This document shows positions 1 to 6,141 of a stretch of 64,000 nt of DNA, in pieces (the first letter of the stretch is position 1; each line of letters starts with the position of its first letter). The stretch spans positions 1 through 64,000 of the forward strand of contig JBHJMN010000017.1 in assembly GCA_042219835.1 (NCBI GenBank), given 5' to 3'. The notes under the pieces are model-generated. The model searched no databases and had not been told where the DNA came from. It saw only the letters and a program-made list of their open reading frames with translations. Origin of the DNA: Paenibacillus_G elgii_A (lineage in GTDB: Bacteria; Bacillota; Bacilli; Paenibacillales; NBRC-103111). Made by a program: the position numbers and the translations under genes.

Positions 1-621
1 CCCGAAGTTCACATCGATGACTTGATGGAAGGCATTGGCCGTATCGGCAACTTCCCAAACCGCCAGAATGACTTGATATCCAGTCCGGCTAGGAACGTTG
101 CACGTATCGGAACGCGTCTCAAGAGGCTTCTTTCCGCCGTCATTTACCGAGCAGAACGGCGTGAGATCGAACGAAGCCCGGCTAAGCGGGGCGTTCTGAT
201 CCCAGTTTTGCTTCGTAATGTAATACTTCCAACTGGTTGTCGCATGAGCGGCTTTCAAAGTCCATGTAAACGTTTGCGTTCCTGCCGTCATCGGTACCTT
301 ACTCCAACGTGTAGCCGATTGCTGGTCAAGCTCCGAAAAGTTCCCGTCTTCGGCGCTGGCGATTTTGCCGTCGGCAGGCCCTTTCTCCGGAAACCCTTTC
401 AGGCCCTTTGCTTCCACGCTTTGCGGTTCGTAAGTAACCTGTCCGCAGTCCTTATTTTGCTTTATATGGCACAAATAGGCGCGGCTTTCAGGCGAATTGA
501 TATAACCATGAGCAAAAGCCCGGTCCGAGAACAGCAGCATGACTACGGCCATTAGCAGCATCATGCCGCTGGCAATGAGCAGTTTGAATAGAGAATGGTG
601 GGATAAACGAAGTTGTGTCAT
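1..621 (-). CDS. AA10 lytic polysaccharide monooxygenase (chitin-binding protein), 3' end outside window
   Basis: The 5' 207 codons of a gene that runs off the left edge. The product is a secreted copper enzyme of the AA10 (CBM33) family, which oxidatively cleaves crystalline chitin or cellulose. A signal peptide (hydrophobic LLIASGMMLLMAVVMLLF, cleavage after DRAFA) would expose His38 as the new N-terminus. With His126 in AAHATTSWKYY it would form the copper-binding histidine brace. The sequence follows Serratia CBP21 closely: HGYINSPESRAYLC, YEPQSVE, GFPEKGPADGKIASA, RASFDLTPFC and VADTANAFHQVIDVNFG, the last being within a few residues of where CBP21 ends. Whether further domains follow cannot be seen. 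The start is fixed by AAGGAGGT about 8 bases upstream of the ATG. Four cysteines (51, 59, 157, 174) match the two expected disulphides. The assignment is firm; the substrate (chitin or cellulose) is inference. Confidence 0.93.
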   Translation of the reverse strand, partial: MTQLRLSHHSLFKLLIASGMMLLMAVVMLLFSDRAFAHGYINSPESRAYLCHIKQNKDCGQVTYEPQSVEAKGLKGFPEKGPADGKIASAEDGNFSELDQQSATRWSKVPMTAGTQTFTWTLKAAHATTSWKYYITKQNWDQNAPLSRASFDLTPFCSVNDGGKKPLETRSDTCNVPSRTGYQVILAVWEVADTANAFHQVIDVNFG

Positions 622-1216
622 ATATTGTTACCTCCTTATTTTTGGGGTTGTAAGAGCTACAATTATTTATTACCCTCGCAATCGTTCACAATCGTCAGTT
701 CGATCAAACCTCCTTAAAATATAGCTGTGAACCCGTGCGTGGAAGCTCTTGTAAGTATTGCCTATCCTCCTTTCTATCCTATGTTTTATATAAACTCGTA
801 AAGAGTCTATACATGCCAATAGTCCGCGAATGTCATCAATGAGCGATCTGGATGTCGTTAGAATTGAAAGAGTCAAGTAGAGGAACGGACACTTCGCGCA
901 TGTTTCCCGTGTCCTGCAGCTATTGAAATCCATGGTGCGATGCGGGGAACTTGATGTAAGCGATTTCGTTAAACTGATCGTATGGCCGACGGATCATAGC
1001 AGAACTATTTATCCACTTAGTAGTACTTGGAATTATATGAATAGTAAATATATTGCAATAATAATATATTACTCAAAAAAATACAATATAGTATAAAACA
1101 AATAGCGCAATCGAGCCCTTCTTTCCCTAAAGGCAGCTCTTCTGCGCAGTTGCAATCGAGGACGGAGCTTGGTAGATTTAGTTTAAGCCAAAATACGCAG
1201 CCGGGAGCGAATGACG
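622..1216. other. Intergenic stretch with no confident gene; possible gene remnant
   Basis: About 595 bases between the LPMO gene and the DUF2536 gene. The part at 1020-1110 is very A/T rich. On the plus strand, 881-1090 reads as a short open stretch (RNGHFAHVSRVLQLLKSM, then VRCGELDVSDFVKLI) that looks like real protein but is preceded by an in-frame stop and has no start, so it may be a decayed gene. Two Shine-Dalgarno-like AAGGAGG motifs on the minus strand (near 710 and 766) are not followed by a convincing coding region. I see no RNA gene. Confidence 0.4.
1150..1178 (+). promoter_or_regulatory. Predicted sigma-A promoter of the DUF2536 gene
   Basis: TTGCAA (1150-1155) and TAGATT (1173-1178) are separated by 17 bases and lie about 38 bases upstream of the ATG at 1217. 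Pattern match only. Confidence 0.45.
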
Positions 1217-1432
1217 ATGAGTTTTACTTTAGCTTTAGACAAAATCGAGAATAAAATTGAATTTTTCGAAGCCTACGATTTGAAAACGCTCGAAGCCAAA
1301 ATCGACACGCAAATCGAGAATAACAAAGCGCTGCTGCTGGATGTTTTCTCGATCAGCCACCAAGTGGCGTTCGATCCGAATGCCGGAAAAATGCTATACA
1401 GCGCCGTCGTTCATTTTAAAGTGAAAAAATAA
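1217..1432 (+). CDS. DUF2536-family small protein
   Basis: A 71-residue acidic/basic cytosolic protein with no signal peptide or membrane segment. It resembles the DUF2536 family of Bacillales, small proteins of unknown function: an N-terminal KIENKIEFFEAYDLKTLE, a central DTQIENNKALLLDV and a C-terminal YSAVVHFKVKK. I chose the second ATG (1217) because GGGAG at 1203-1207 sits 9 bases before it but only 3 before the ATG at 1211. It stands alone, with a predicted promoter just upstream. No function can be given. Confidence 0.75.
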   Translation: MSFTLALDKIENKIEFFEAYDLKTLEAKIDTQIENNKALLLDVFSISHQVAFDPNAGKMLYSAVVHFKVKK

Positions 1433-1469
1433 CGAATTCTGGCAAGAAAAAAGCTCCATACCCGCAAAA

Positions 1470-1498
1470 ACCATCGGCCTATCCGGCCGATGGCTATG
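1470..1498 (-). terminator. Rho-independent terminator of the 38-residue membrane protein gene
   Basis: Read on the minus strand, CCATCGGCC / GGCCGATGG forms a 9-bp stem followed by TTTTT. On the plus strand there is no T-run, so it serves the minus-strand gene ending at 1501. Confidence 0.7.
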
Positions 1499-1500
1499 AT

Positions 1501-1617
1501 TTAAATAAATAACGCGATGGCCGCCACAACCAGTCTGTACCAGCCGATCATCGACAGCCACAGCGGGACGCTCAGCAGCGCCCCGAACATGACGCCTACC
1601 GAAAATCTTCCTTCCAT
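1501..1617 (-). CDS. Small single-pass membrane protein (38 residues)
   Basis: A very short gene: 38 codons starting MEGRFSVGVMFGALLS and ending VVAAIALFI. It is almost wholly hydrophobic, with one or two short membrane segments around an SMIGWYR turn. GGAGGTG lies 7 bases before this ATG, and a good terminator follows the stop, so it has the anatomy of a real transcription unit. An in-frame upstream ATG ATG pair (about 15-18 bases earlier) would add MMEVR. No family was recognised. Its size and hydrophobicity resemble many uncharacterised small inner-membrane proteins. Confidence 0.55.
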   Translation of the reverse strand: MEGRFSVGVMFGALLSVPLWLSMIGWYRLVVAAIALFI

Positions 1618-1796
1618 ACGCCGCACCTCCATCATTTTCCCCCTGCGCCCAAGAGCTTCTGTGATGATAAGGCAAGCTTAGCAAAGTTATGTTTGGAATC
1701 TTTTAGGTCCTTGTTAGATTTTAATGAGCTTTTTGAACTAAGACGAACTAAAACTTACAACTTTTTACCCACTTTTATCCGTAACCAAACCCCGCT

Positions 1797-1828
1797 TGCA
1801 AAAAAAGACCCGTGCGCAGCGCACGAGT
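1797..1828 (-). terminator. Rho-independent terminator of the VOC gene
   Basis: Minus strand GACTCGTGCGCTGCGCACGGGTC followed by TTTTTTT: a stem of about 9-10 bp with a small loop, directly after the VOC stop codon at 1847. Confidence 0.85.
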
Positions 1829-1846
1829 CTTGCTTCTTGCGTTACT

Positions 1847-2233
1847 CTATTCTTCGTACAGCTCCAAGGGCAGCCGGTCCGGATCGAAAAAGAACGTAAA
1901 TCGTTTTCCCGTAGTCTCATCGATACGAATCTGCTCCACGGCGATCTCTTCTGCTTCCAAAGCCTTGACAGCCGCTTCGATGTCATCAACCACGAAGGCC
2001 AGATGCCTCAACCCTCTTGCTTCCGGATAGCTTGGCCGCTGCGGTGCACCCGGGAACGAGAACAGCTCGATCTGGCTGTCTCCGATCTGCAGATCGAGCT
2101 TATACGACTGGCGCTCCGACCGGTACGTTTCCCGGATGACCGTCAGTCCGAGCACGCGGACGTAAAAATGCTTCGACTTCTCGTAGTCCGAGCAAATGAT
2201 AGCGGCATGGTGAATGTTGTTCAGTTTTAACAT
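1847..2233 (-). CDS. VOC-family (glyoxalase-like) metalloprotein
   Basis: A 128-residue single-domain protein of the vicinal oxygen chelate superfamily, with paired beta-alpha-beta-beta-beta modules. The first metal-ligand position is in NNIHHAAIICSDYEKSKHFY, the Glu ligand in IGDSQIELFSFPG, the second His in GLRHLAFVVDDIEAAV and the last Glu in PLELYEE. This is the ligand pattern of glyoxalase I-like enzymes (YaeR/YwbC type). The substrate is not readable. The start is uncertain. I take MLKLNN at 2233, but AAGGAGG lies 14 bases upstream, so the in-frame GTG at 2245 or the longer ATG at 2263 are possible. Confidence 0.82.
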   Translation of the reverse strand: MLKLNNIHHAAIICSDYEKSKHFYVRVLGLTVIRETYRSERQSYKLDLQIGDSQIELFSFPGAPQRPSYPEARGLRHLAFVVDDIEAAVKALEAEEIAVEQIRIDETTGKRFTFFFDPDRLPLELYEE

Positions 2234-2279
2234 GACGTTGAGCACAGCCTCCTTTGGAGCCAAATTTTATGCCGTCCGA

Positions 2280-2714
2280 TCAATAGCTGATTAACGAAGC
2301 CAGCAGAAGACCCGACGCCAGACTCAAGCAAAACGAGAAAATACCGACGGACACATTGCCCTTCGGAATTTCGGCCAGCACTTTAAAAGGGGTCAACAAT
2401 TCGAACAAGTAGAACACGATAATCTGGAACGCGATCCCGATAAGCCCCCAGATGATTAAATCGACGAGACCGACCGAATGATATACCGCGGACGCGAGAA
2501 CGAGCACTTGGCCGATAATTTTGCCCCCAAGATCGTAAGCCGCAGCTTTGGCCGCCGCAGCTTTAGCGGGATCGGACAAATCGCCGCCCTCCCGGATGAG
2601 CGCGAATTCATTGTACGGCGTCGTCAGGTTGAAAAATAAAATGCCGAGCCCTACAAGCGGGACGGTCACGCCCAAATACATCAAAAAGTTAAGAATATTT
2701 CCGAACTGATCCAA
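2280..2714 (-). CDS. DUF350-family membrane protein
   Basis: A 144-residue protein with four predicted membrane helices (about residues 6-28, 57-77, 80-103 and 118-140) joined by a charged loop EGGDLSDPAKAAAAKAA. It matches the DUF350 family (E. coli YjfL type). A TTG at 2714 with GGAG four bases before it is the best start; the reading frame stays open far upstream only as a shadow of the ligase gene. It lies 56 bases downstream of the glutathionylspermidine-synthase-like ligase. That pairing recurs in E. coli yjfL-yjfC, so the two proteins probably work together at the membrane. The biochemical role is unknown. Confidence 0.8.
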   Translation of the reverse strand: MDQFGNILNFLMYLGVTVPLVGLGILFFNLTTPYNEFALIREGGDLSDPAKAAAAKAAAYDLGGKIIGQVLVLASAVYHSVGLVDLIIWGLIGIAFQIIVFYLFELLTPFKVLAEIPKGNVSVGIFSFCLSLASGLLLASLISY

Positions 2715-2770
2715 CGAACTCCAACTCCCCAAGTAAATGTCGTAATGTAAAGCCGTTCTTATCTGCGGGC

Positions 2771-4054
2771 CTAGCCTATGACCGACGAAGGCAAATAATA
2801 GGACAAATTGTTCGTGATGCTCCCGCCGACGCGCGCAATGACAGCAGAGCTTCGGCCGTCGATCAGAAAGCAGCCCCAGAGCAGCCGACCATCGTATGGA
2901 CCGTTTAACGTTTCCACCCGGATGCGGGGCAGCTCGGCATATTGCTGGTAGACCATCGGCTGATCCCCGTATTCGTCTTCGCCGCTCGCCTCCGCAATCT
3001 CCCCGCTTCCCGCATAGATCGTGACCCCGCTGCCTTCGCGTCCCAGAATCGGCTTCGCCACATAAGGCGTGCCTTCGGGGAAGCACGGCTCCATAAACGT
3101 CGGCAGCATGTAGGCTTCGATCGTCTCATGCTCCTCTTCCGTGTAAAACTCCCCCGCTTGATGCAAATTCCAGATCAGCGCCTGGAACGCCTTCGTCTGA
3201 GCGACGAACCCCGAGGGCGGATTAATGATCGCCAGCTTGCGCTCGGCGATTAACTCCAGCACATGCTCGCCGGTCGGATAGCCGTCCGTATCCCGGTCTT
3301 CAGCCAGCTTCTCGATTGCATGCAGCCGGTACAACACATCGATCGGACATCCCGCCGCTTCTTCGTCATCGGCGTTGGGCTGCGCCCATATCCGGTCTCC
3401 CTCCACGCGGAGGTCGGACAGCGCTGCAAATTCCGCGCCGGCAATCCCGGATTGCTTCAGAAGATAGCGAGTCGTTCCGGCATCCTCTTCATGCCAATCC
3501 AGCGAGCTGAAGACGACATGCTCGGATGCATAGCCCGCTTCGCGGTATAGGTCAAGCATCCGTTTGAACGCCTGGCGGAAAGCCCCGCTGCAGCCTTCAT
3601 TCGGGTCCTCTTCGCCATAGGCGGCGCACACCCGGCCGTTTGCATGAAAGGCTTCGACGATCCCGGTCGGCGTATCGCTGTTAAACTCAAGCATCTTGAG
3701 CCCTTGCGGCGTCAAAGCAAAATCGAACCGCCCGATCAGCGTCGGGATCTCTTCATCAAACCGGAGACGGACAGCGCCGAACGACGCGGGAGGCAGTCCC
3801 AATTCAGCCAAAAGCGCCGGCTCACCCTGCTGGACGATCCGGACGGTCTTGGCATAGATGCGCCCTAACGCTTCGGCGGCTCTGTGCATTTCTTCCAGCT
3901 TCGCACGCTCCAACTGGTACAACCCGGCGAGCGCATATTCCTGGCCGTATAAGCAGTCCCATGTAAATACACCCTCTTGCCGCAGCGGCCCATAGATCGC
4001 TTCCCGGCGTTCCGCATAAGAAGCGTCCGGCCGCAGCGTCTTTGCCATGCTCAT
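2771..4054 (-). CDS. Glutathionylspermidine synthase-like ATP-grasp ligase (YjfC/YgiC type)
   Basis: A 427-residue protein resembling the C-terminal synthetase domain of glutathionylspermidine synthase: an ATP-grasp enzyme expected to join a carboxylate to an amine through an acyl-phosphate. Visible motifs are IPTLIGRFDFALTPQG and MLEFNSDTPTGIVE (substrate/ATP region), the lysine loop PYVAKPILGREGSGVTIY, and the C-terminal GGSITNNLSYYLP. There is no amidase (CHAP) half, as in YjfC and YgiC. True glutathionylspermidine is not expected in this lineage, so the substrate may be a peptide or a protein tail; that is inference. The ATG at 4054 has GGAG 10 bases upstream. It lies between the lipoprotein and DUF350 genes and is probably cotranscribed from the ECF-like promoter at 4937-4963. 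Confidence 0.85.
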   Translation of the reverse strand: MSMAKTLRPDASYAERREAIYGPLRQEGVFTWDCLYGQEYALAGLYQLERAKLEEMHRAAEALGRIYAKTVRIVQQGEPALLAELGLPPASFGAVRLRFDEEIPTLIGRFDFALTPQGLKMLEFNSDTPTGIVEAFHANGRVCAAYGEEDPNEGCSGAFRQAFKRMLDLYREAGYASEHVVFSSLDWHEEDAGTTRYLLKQSGIAGAEFAALSDLRVEGDRIWAQPNADDEEAAGCPIDVLYRLHAIEKLAEDRDTDGYPTGEHVLELIAERKLAIINPPSGFVAQTKAFQALIWNLHQAGEFYTEEEHETIEAYMLPTFMEPCFPEGTPYVAKPILGREGSGVTIYAGSGEIAEASGEDEYGDQPMVYQQYAELPRIRVETLNGPYDGRLLWGCFLIDGRSSAVIARVGGSITNNLSYYLPSSVIG

Positions 4055-4119
4055 GCCAGCACGACTCCTCTCTGATCGTTGCTTTTTATTGCGTCGGACC
4101 GCCCGTGGCAGCTCTGGCG

Positions 4120-4392
4120 CTAGGAGCTTGAGCTGCCGCTGCCCCCGATGCCGCCTTTGCTAATCCCGGAAGAGCTGTCCGAAGACGCTTTAGAGGAGCT
4201 TCCGCCTGAGCCCCCGCCGCCATAATAATGTCCTCCGGACGAACCGCCGCTGCCGTTATCGCAGTAACCGTCCCCGTTTCGATCGGCGCAGTTCTGGGAA
4301 TTGGAGCAGCCCGCCGTGCCGCCGAGCACCAGTGTCGACGCCACGAACAGCGCTACCAGTTTGCGTGTCCTGTTGCTTTTTTGCTGTTCCAT
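4120..4392 (-). CDS. Small serine/glycine-rich lipoprotein or secreted protein
   Basis: A 90-residue protein with a basic N-terminus (QQKSNRTRKL), a hydrophobic segment and a lipobox-like LVLGGTAGC, so it is probably lipid-anchored on the outer face of the membrane. The mature part starts with SNSQNCADRNGDGYCDN, which has two cysteines and a DRNGDGYCD motif like a calcium-binding loop. The rest is almost only Gly and Ser with YY and K, ending GSGSSSS. It resembles the low-complexity lipoproteins (DUF1190-like) found beside YgiC/YjfC ligases. A possible reading is that the tail is the substrate of the neighbouring ATP-grasp ligase; this is inference. AGGAGT precedes the ATG by 9 bases. Confidence 0.7.
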   Translation of the reverse strand: MEQQKSNRTRKLVALFVASTLVLGGTAGCSNSQNCADRNGDGYCDNGSGGSSGGHYYGGGGSGGSSSKASSDSSSGISKGGIGGSGSSSS

Positions 4393-4429
4393 TCTTCGTC
4401 ACTCCTGTTTATCCCGGTTTGAATTGCGG

Positions 4430-4876
4430 CTACACCGGCATGGCATAATATACATACGTCTCCCGGTCTTCGTCGATTTCGGCGCAAGTGCGCTGCCATT
4501 CCCGGCCCTCCGCATACAAATAATTCGCCTGAAGGTTCAGCATCGCCTCCAGCGTATCAGGAAATGTAAACGTATGCACCAGCCGGTATTCCGCCGTCCA
4601 TTCGCGGTATTCCCTTAGCTCCATGCGAACGCCGCGGGGACCTTCCGGCTTCCCCCATAACATCGTCCGCTCGTCAAGCGCCTCCTGCACATAAACGACA
4701 TAACACTCCGGCTCCACAGCGCACGAGGTTTTCTCATACACCTTGCCGTCCTTAACAAAAAAGTCGCACGCAAAACGCAAAGCGACCTCGTCCCGGCCGA
4801 TCCGGTCATAATAATACAGCAGCGGAAACGTCTCGCCGCCCTCGGCATACAAACGGTATTCCAATCGTGTCCTCAT
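4430..4876 (-). CDS. Uncharacterised cytosolic protein, first gene of the ATP-grasp/DUF350 cluster
   Basis: A 148-residue acidic protein with many Tyr, Glu and Arg residues (MRTRLEYRLYAEGGETFPLL at the start, DEDRETYVYYAMPV at the end). It has no signal peptide and no membrane helix. I do not recognise its family. AAGGAGC lies 9 bases before the ATG at 4876. The open frame extends upstream, but without a start context. It is followed after 37 bases by the lipoprotein gene, then by the ATP-grasp ligase and DUF350, all on the same strand. It therefore probably shares the ECF-like promoter and works in the same membrane-stress or modification process. Confidence 0.65.
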   Translation of the reverse strand: MRTRLEYRLYAEGGETFPLLYYYDRIGRDEVALRFACDFFVKDGKVYEKTSCAVEPECYVVYVQEALDERTMLWGKPEGPRGVRMELREYREWTAEYRLVHTFTFPDTLEAMLNLQANYLYAEGREWQRTCAEIDEDRETYVYYAMPV

Positions 4877-4936
4877 GCTTCGGCGCTCCTTTTCTCCCTC
4901 TCGGAAACGGGTCATTCTCAGAGATACTCTAAACAT

Positions 4937-4963
4937 ATACGCACAACGGCGAAAAGGTTTCAC
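4937..4963 (-). promoter_or_regulatory. Predicted sigma-W-type (ECF) promoter
   Basis: On the minus strand TGAAAC (4963-4958) is followed by CTTTT and, after a 15-base spacer, CGTATA (4942-4937). TGAAAC with a following CTTTT and a CGTA -10 is the sigma-W hallmark in Bacillus, where the usual spacer is about 16. Transcription would start about 50 bases before the gene at 4876. Basis: pattern match plus known consensus. Confidence 0.6.
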
Positions 4964-5154
4964 AGTCCGCCATGGCGGTTTGCTCCCTGGTCCGGAAGCT
5001 GCATCCAAAATCGATTATAGATTTCTGACGCGGCACGTCAAGCAAAAGTTGCCCCGGATTCGCGAAGCGACAAAAAAGTACCGCTCCCGAACGCTCGCCC
5101 TCTCACGACACATACCGCTCCGATGGCCCGCTCACGCATTAAAATTATGTTTTA

Positions 5155-5192
5155 AATATTCCTTGACAGGAATATTCCTTATGAGGTATATT
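5155..5192 (+). promoter_or_regulatory. Promoter with palindromic operator for the SRPBCC gene
   Basis: TTGACA (5163-5168) and TATATT (5187-5192) are 18 bases apart. The -35 hexamer forms the loop of a perfect inverted repeat, AATATTCC-ttgaca-GGAATATT (5155-5176), and the right half continues as the palindrome GGAATATTCC (5169-5178). A dimeric repressor bound here would cover the -35. Confidence 0.65.
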
Positions 5193-5264
5193 TTAAGCAA
5201 GACTACGGTACCGACAAATAAAATACCCGGTCATGTACCGAAAACAATATTAGGAGGATTTTGG

Positions 5265-5774
5265 ATGTCAAACCCAATGACGATCAAGGTAGAAGGTCAC
5301 GAGCTTATTCTGGAGCGAGTGTTCAATGCGCCGCGCGAGCTTGTATTTAAAGCGTTCTCACAGGCCGAGCATCTCAAGCACTGGTGGGGACCGCGCGGCT
5401 GGACGCTTACGGTTTGCAACGTTGATTTTCGTCCAGGCGGCATCTGGCATTACTGTATGAAGTGTATCGATAAGAACCAAGGCGATTTTTACGGATTCGA
5501 ATCTTGGGGCAAAGCCGTCTATCAGGAAATCGTTGAAGCGGAGAAAATTGTCTACCCGGATTACTTCTCGGATGCCGAAGGCAACGAAGCGGAAGGGATG
5601 CCCGCGCCTCTCATTACAATGACTTTCACAGAGCTCGAAGGCAAGACGAAGCTTGTCAGCCGGGCCCAATATCCTTCTGCCGAAGCGCTCAAAACCGTTA
5701 TCGATATGGGAATGGAGCAAGGAGTTACCGAAACCTGGGATCGTCTCGCCGAGCATCTGCAATCCGTTCAATAA
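5265..5774 (+). CDS. SRPBCC (AHSA1/YndB-like) ligand-binding protein
   Basis: A 169-residue START/Bet v1-fold protein of the AHSA1 branch. The usual opening is present: LERVFNAPRELVFKAFSQAE, then HLKHWWGPRGW, then CNVDFRPGGIWHY. The C-terminal helix (MGMEQGVTETWDRLAEHLQ) closes the hydrophobic cavity. Members bind small hydrophobic ligands; the ligand here is unknown. AGGAGG lies 8 bases before ATG 5265, and the longer open frame upstream has no start context. Such genes often sit beside an ArsR-type repressor. None is present here, although the promoter has an inverted-repeat operator, so the regulator must be encoded elsewhere. A terminator follows. Confidence 0.88.
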   Translation: MSNPMTIKVEGHELILERVFNAPRELVFKAFSQAEHLKHWWGPRGWTLTVCNVDFRPGGIWHYCMKCIDKNQGDFYGFESWGKAVYQEIVEAEKIVYPDYFSDAEGNEAEGMPAPLITMTFTELEGKTKLVSRAQYPSAEALKTVIDMGMEQGVTETWDRLAEHLQSVQ

Positions 5775-5790
5775 TAAACTCGTTTCAGCA

Positions 5791-5831
5791 AAGGAGGGGC
5801 GCGGCCTGTGTGACCGCCGCCCCTCCCTTTT
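5791..5831 (+). terminator. Rho-independent terminator of the SRPBCC gene
   Basis: GGAGGGGCG pairs with CGCCCCTCC across a loop of about 16 bases and is followed by CTTTTCT, directly after the stop codon at 5774. Confidence 0.75.
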
Positions 5832-5872
5832 CTCATATCCGCAGACTTCGGCCAAGTTGGTCCAAAGCACAC

Positions 5873-5919
5873 AAGCAGTACGTCGGCCTGAACATCGGCA
5901 AACGTACTGCTTATTTTTA
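5873..5919 (+). terminator. Second terminator-like hairpin
   Basis: AAGCAGTACGT (5873-5883) pairs perfectly with ACGTACTGCTT (5902-5912) over an 18-base loop and is followed by ATTTTTAT. It lies about 100 bases beyond the first terminator and could end a short transcript starting between them, or act as a backup. Confidence 0.6.
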
Positions 5920-6141
5920 TCCAGCTGCTGCGTCTTTTTCAACCCCGGTTTGCTCAAGATGCAGATGGGTTATTCCGTCCATCATCCATTTGGCACGGTT
6001 TCTTCCATCCGTTACGTTTTTTTGTCGATTTTTTTGTCGAATTATGAAGGAAAATCGCACTTTATATTGAAATTCTTTCTACAGAAGGTTCCCACATCAT
6101 GGAAGCCCCTTAACTAAATCGGAATGGGAGTAATGACGAGT

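Larger units (their letters stand above)
4877..5264. other. Divergent regulatory region
   Basis: 388 bases between the minus-strand ligase cluster and the plus-strand SRPBCC gene. It contains an ECF-type promoter for the left cluster (4937-4963, minus) and a sigma-A promoter with a palindromic operator for the right gene (5155-5192, plus). The middle part (about 4990-5140) shows no gene or obvious structure. Confidence 0.6.
5775..6141. other. Intergenic region with two tandem terminator-like hairpins
   Basis: 367 bases between the SRPBCC gene and the TcaA-like gene. It holds the SRPBCC terminator (5791-5831) and a second hairpin with a T-rich tail (5873-5919). The rest, to the next gene, is A/T rich from about 6010. 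No coding region or clear promoter was recognised. Confidence 0.5.

Noticed and set aside
22..555. Plus-strand 177-codon ORF
   Set aside because: It is the antisense shadow of the LPMO gene, whose minus-strand translation matches CBP21 throughout.
670..933. Minus-strand 87-codon ORF
   Set aside because: Composition is not protein-like, there is no ribosome site before its ATG, and no family is suggested.
2715..3086. N-terminal extension of the DUF350 protein
   Set aside because: This part overlaps the ligase gene in another frame and has no DUF350 similarity.
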